Assembly: GCA_949358305.1 (NCBI GenBank)
Contig: OX442322.1
Location: 7,562,001 to 7,626,000 of the forward strand
DNA length: 64,000 nt
Direction: 5' to 3'
DNA from: Strigamia acuminata
Lineage: Eukaryota; Arthropoda; Chilopoda; Geophilomorpha; Linotaeniidae
Shown: one piece after another, positions 61,372 to 64,000 of the stretch
Position numbering within the stretch: the first letter of the stretch is position 1
Layout of the letters: the number at the start of each line of letters is the position of its first letter
Position numbers and translations under genes: made by a program
The notes under the pieces: model-generated
Told to the model about the DNA's origin: nothing
Database searches by the model: none
What the model saw: the letters and a program-made list of their open reading frames with translations, nothing else

Positions 61372-64000
61372 ATGAGAAGGAAGTTGGAAATAGTTGACAT
61401 TAACACCACTGAGGAGATGCTAACAATACCTGTTGTAGTGGATGATTTGGAAGTTAAAGGTGTATTGGATTCAGGTGGATATAGAAACATTATAAGTGAG
61501 GAACTGGCAGACAGAGTGCACCTGTTTCGTCGGCCTTGCCCTTACATAAAACTGAGGGTAATTGATAACTCCTTAATATCTCCTGAAGGAATTGGGAAAA
61601 TTACAGTCACCATTGGAAGATTGGACTACAGCATGGAGGTATTAGTAGTGCGGGGATTTGGTCATGAGCTCTTACTAGGTGATCCTTTCCTCAAACAAGC
61701 AGGGTGTGTGTTGGACTATGACCGACGGAAGGTCTTTGTGGGGCGAAAAAGTGAAGGATTTAAACCGGAAGTTTTTCCAATGTCAAGAAATTATCTGGAA
61801 CAAACATTTATTGGCAGACTTACTAAATCAATAAAAATTCCAGCAATGCACGAATGCATGCTTTTCATTGGAGTGAACAATAATAAAATTAATGAAGATT
61901 TGTTTGCAGAGCCATTATCCAATTTGACTGATAGATTGGGAGTAATTGGCTGTAAAACTCTAACTACATTTAAGGATGGATCAGGCATAATGCGAGTTGC
62001 GAATCCGACGAAGAAGGCGGTTTATCTGCAGAAAGGAACAGCGATTGCCAAGGCATACCATGTCATTGACATTGGCAGTTTTGAGGAGCAGCCACCTAAT
62101 GGCTTGAACTTTGATTCTGCTGTGTCAAGTGATCTACTGGATACAAACCAAAAGGAGCAGCTGAAGAACCTACTGCGCAGAAATGAAGATAGATTTGCCA
62201 CTTCAGATCAGGATTTAGGCAGAGTAAAGGTCTACAAGCATAAAATAGACACAGGTGATGCACAGCCAATTCACCTGCAGCCATATCGCCGATCCATGAA
62301 AGAGAAAGAAGTCGAAGCAGAGGAAACCCAGAAACTGCTTGAAATGGATGTAATCAGAGAGTCCGAGAGTCCATGGAGTGCGCCAGTGCTTTTAATTAAG
62401 AGACGTGATGGCAAATGGCGGTTTTGTGTTGATTGGAGACGGCTGAATGCAGTGACTAAGAAGATGGTTTACCCACTCCCCCGAATCGACGACACCTTAG
62501 ACCAACTGTCAGGTGCGAAGTATTTTTTCATGATGGATTTAATCCAGGGATATTTCCAAGTCGAGATTGATGAGGAGGATAAGGAAAAGACTGCGTTCAC
62601 AACGTCTTCCGGTCATTACGAATTTAATGTACTGGGCCAGGGCTTGTGTAATAGTCCTGCGGCATTCCAAAAGCTCATGAACAAAGTGCTTGGTAACCTC
62701 CTAGGAAAAGTGTGTATAGCCTACTTGGACGATCTGATCATCTTTTCAAAGACATTCGACCAGCATTTGGTTGATTTAGACAACGTCTTTTCGAAATTGC
62801 GCACGGCGAATTTAAAGGTCAAATTAAGTAAATGCACTTTTGGAACGGATACCATTAAGTATTTGGGACACGTCATCAATGCAAAAGGAGTTTCACCGGA
62901 TCCACGTAATTTGGAGTCTGTGGCGAAGTTCCCAAAACCAACAACAGTAAAGCAGTTGCAGGGATTTCTTGGATTATGTTCTTATTATCGCAAATTTATT
63001 CGTGGTTTTTCGGACGTGTCCAAGTGCCTTGTAAATCTGACAAAGAAAGAAGAAAAGTATGATTGGGGACCGCCACACGATGAAGCGTTTCAGAAGCTGA
63101 AGACGGCCCTAACAACATCTCCAGTGCTGGCTCATCCAAATTTTAGCGAGCCTTTTATGATCTCTACTGACGCCAGTGCATACGGATTAGGAGTTGTGCT
63201 GAAACAAAAGATAGGAAAACAAGAACATGTTGTAGCCTACGCTAGCCGACTGCTTAGCAAAGCAGAGCAGAATTATGATACGACAGAGCGTGAGTGCCTG
63301 GCGATCATCTTTGGCATACAAAAGTTCCGACCTTACTTGTATGGCCAAAAATTCTACGTTATTACGGACCATTCAGCGTTGCAGTGGCTCAAAACTGTGA
63401 GAAATCCCAACGGACGACTCACCAGATGGTCACTCCAATTGGTGGACTATGACTACGAGGTCATTCACAAGAGTGGTAAAAAACATCAAGATGCAGATGC
63501 GTTAAGTCGTATTCCTGAGGCAGTGGGCGAAGAAGAAATAATTGATTTACCTTTGTTGCTACTGGAAAATCTGGACCTACCTGCCGAGCAGCGAAAGGAT
63601 CAGAAGCTGAAGGAATACGTTGATGCACTTCGAGATATTGAGCGCCTTTCGAAAAAGAAGAGACGATCTTTACAACAGTTCGTGCTCCAGGATGAAGTTT
63701 TGTTCAGAAGGAAGAATTTCCTGGGCAACGAAAGGTTACTACTGGTTGTGCCAAAACACCTACAGCAAGATGTTCTGCACGAGATGCATGATGGCCTTCC
63801 AGGAGCTCATCTGGGCCTGTCGAAAACTTGGAAAAGAATAAGCACCAGATTCCATTGGCCCAGAATTTATGCAGAGGTCAGAGACTACGTCTTGTCCTGC
63901 AAAAAGTGCGCTGCAGCAAAAACAGATACCACACCACCAAAAGGATTATTGCAGCCCTGGACAACCGTGACCAGACCATTCCAAAGAGTAGGAATGGACA
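61372..64000 (+). CDS. pol: pol of third gypsy element, open to the window end
   Basis: ATG at 61372 (MRRKLEIVDINTTEEM) starts a frame that I read without a stop to base 64000, about 876 codons. It holds protease (VLDSGGYRNII, LLLGDPFL), RT (SPWSAPVLLIKRRDGKWRFC, MMDLIQGYFQ, AYLDDLIIF near 62720) and RNase H (TDASAYGLGVVL, TDHSALQWL, DADALSR). The integrase zinc region follows (HDGLPGAHLG...CKKC), and the frame is cut at the first integrase core motif (VGMD). RT has VLGQGL where the others have VLGMGL. An in-frame stop lies 18 bases upstream of the ATG, so pol here has its own start instead of a frameshift from gag. This may be a by-product of the gag deletion. Confidence 0.93.
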   Translation, partial: MRRKLEIVDINTTEEMLTIPVVVDDLEVKGVLDSGGYRNIISEELADRVHLFRRPCPYIKLRVIDNSLISPEGIGKITVTIGRLDYSMEVLVVRGFGHELLLGDPFLKQAGCVLDYDRRKVFVGRKSEGFKPEVFPMSRNYLEQTFIGRLTKSIKIPAMHECMLFIGVNNNKINEDLFAEPLSNLTDRLGVIGCKTLTTFKDGSGIMRVANPTKKAVYLQKGTAIAKAYHVIDIGSFEEQPPNGLNFDSAVSSDLLDTNQKEQLKNLLRRNEDRFATSDQDLGRVKVYKHKIDTGDAQPIHLQPYRRSMKEKEVEAEETQKLLEMDVIRESESPWSAPVLLIKRRDGKWRFCVDWRRLNAVTKKMVYPLPRIDDTLDQLSGAKYFFMMDLIQGYFQVEIDEEDKEKTAFTTSSGHYEFNVLGQGLCNSPAAFQKLMNKVLGNLLGKVCIAYLDDLIIFSKTFDQHLVDLDNVFSKLRTANLKVKLSKCTFGTDTIKYLGHVINAKGVSPDPRNLESVAKFPKPTTVKQLQGFLGLCSYYRKFIRGFSDVSKCLVNLTKKEEKYDWGPPHDEAFQKLKTALTTSPVLAHPNFSEPFMISTDASAYGLGVVLKQKIGKQEHVVAYASRLLSKAEQNYDTTERECLAIIFGIQKFRPYLYGQKFYVITDHSALQWLKTVRNPNGRLTRWSLQLVDYDYEVIHKSGKKHQDADALSRIPEAVGEEEIIDLPLLLLENLDLPAEQRKDQKLKEYVDALRDIERLSKKKRRSLQQFVLQDEVLFRRKNFLGNERLLLVVPKHLQQDVLHEMHDGLPGAHLGLSKTWKRISTRFHWPRIYAEVRDYVLSCKKCAAAKTDTTPPKGLLQPWTTVTRPFQRVGMD

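Larger units (their letters stand above)
60715..64000 (+). mobile_element. Third Ty3/gypsy element (5' end; runs off the window)
   Basis: It has a 5' LTR at 60715-61258, a primer-binding site, a leader of about 110 bp and then pol directly. No gag-like sequence is present between LTR and protease, so gag has been deleted or this family lacks it. The 3' half, including any ORF3, lies beyond the window. Confidence 0.93.

Noticed and set aside
1-64000. tRNA, rRNA or other structured RNA genes
   Set aside because: None recognised by eye; a covariance-model search (tRNAscan-SE, Infernal) would be needed to exclude small ones.

Overview
The window is animal nuclear DNA. The host genes have short GT-AG introns (51 nt to about 1.3 kb). 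They include a Scratch/Snail-type C2H2 factor with a SNAG start, two FEM-1B-like ankyrin proteins and an FAD-synthase (FLAD1) copy. Most of the remaining DNA is LTR retrotransposons, small inverted-repeat elements and satellites. Composition is AT-rich. An invertebrate, plausibly an arthropod, fits best, but the sequence alone does not fix the lineage.

Layout, left to right. 0-1 kb: four exons of a minus-strand gene with a U1-type zinc finger. 1.2-5.2 kb: minisatellites, hairpins and the first exons of a FLAD1-like gene. 5.2-24.6 kb: a Ty3/gypsy element on the minus strand, inserted inside the last FLAD1 exon. It is itself split inside pol by a second, plus-strand gypsy element at 10.7-20.6 kb. 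Both insertions keep 4-bp target duplications and LTR pairs that look identical by eye. 24.7-32 kb: the FLAD1 tail, a small three-exon gene for a cysteine-rich, sequon-rich protein, a duplicated segment and possible non-coding exons. 32.2-34.2 kb: the Scratch-like gene, with a mariner-derived foldback element in its intron. 34.7-36.2 kb: two inverted-repeat DNA elements. 36.6-40.1 kb: an unrecognised 179-aa protein, a retroelement integrase-tail fragment, and an unrecognised seven-exon gene whose product carries 12 identical copies of an 11-residue repeat. 40.7-45.2 kb: two single-exon FEM-1B-like genes, tail to tail. 45.7-60.6 kb: a satellite block (187-bp monomers, diverged relatives, a 14-bp minisatellite at both ends in opposite orientation) interrupted by a young, apparently intact Ty1/copia element. 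60.7-64 kb: the 5' LTR and open pol frame of a third gypsy element that lacks gag and runs off the window.

The most interesting system is in the two complete gypsy elements. Each carries, in the position of env, a third ORF with the His-Asp-Gln-Cys arrangement of Ulp1/C48 (SUMO-protease-like) cysteine peptidases. The two copies are strongly diverged yet keep every catalytic position, the same His-to-Cys spacing, a similar acidic N terminus and a 3' splice-site-like signal just upstream. Gag and pol appear to be joined by -1 frameshifting (GGGAAAC directly before the gag stop in the inner element), and gag has no CCHC knuckle.
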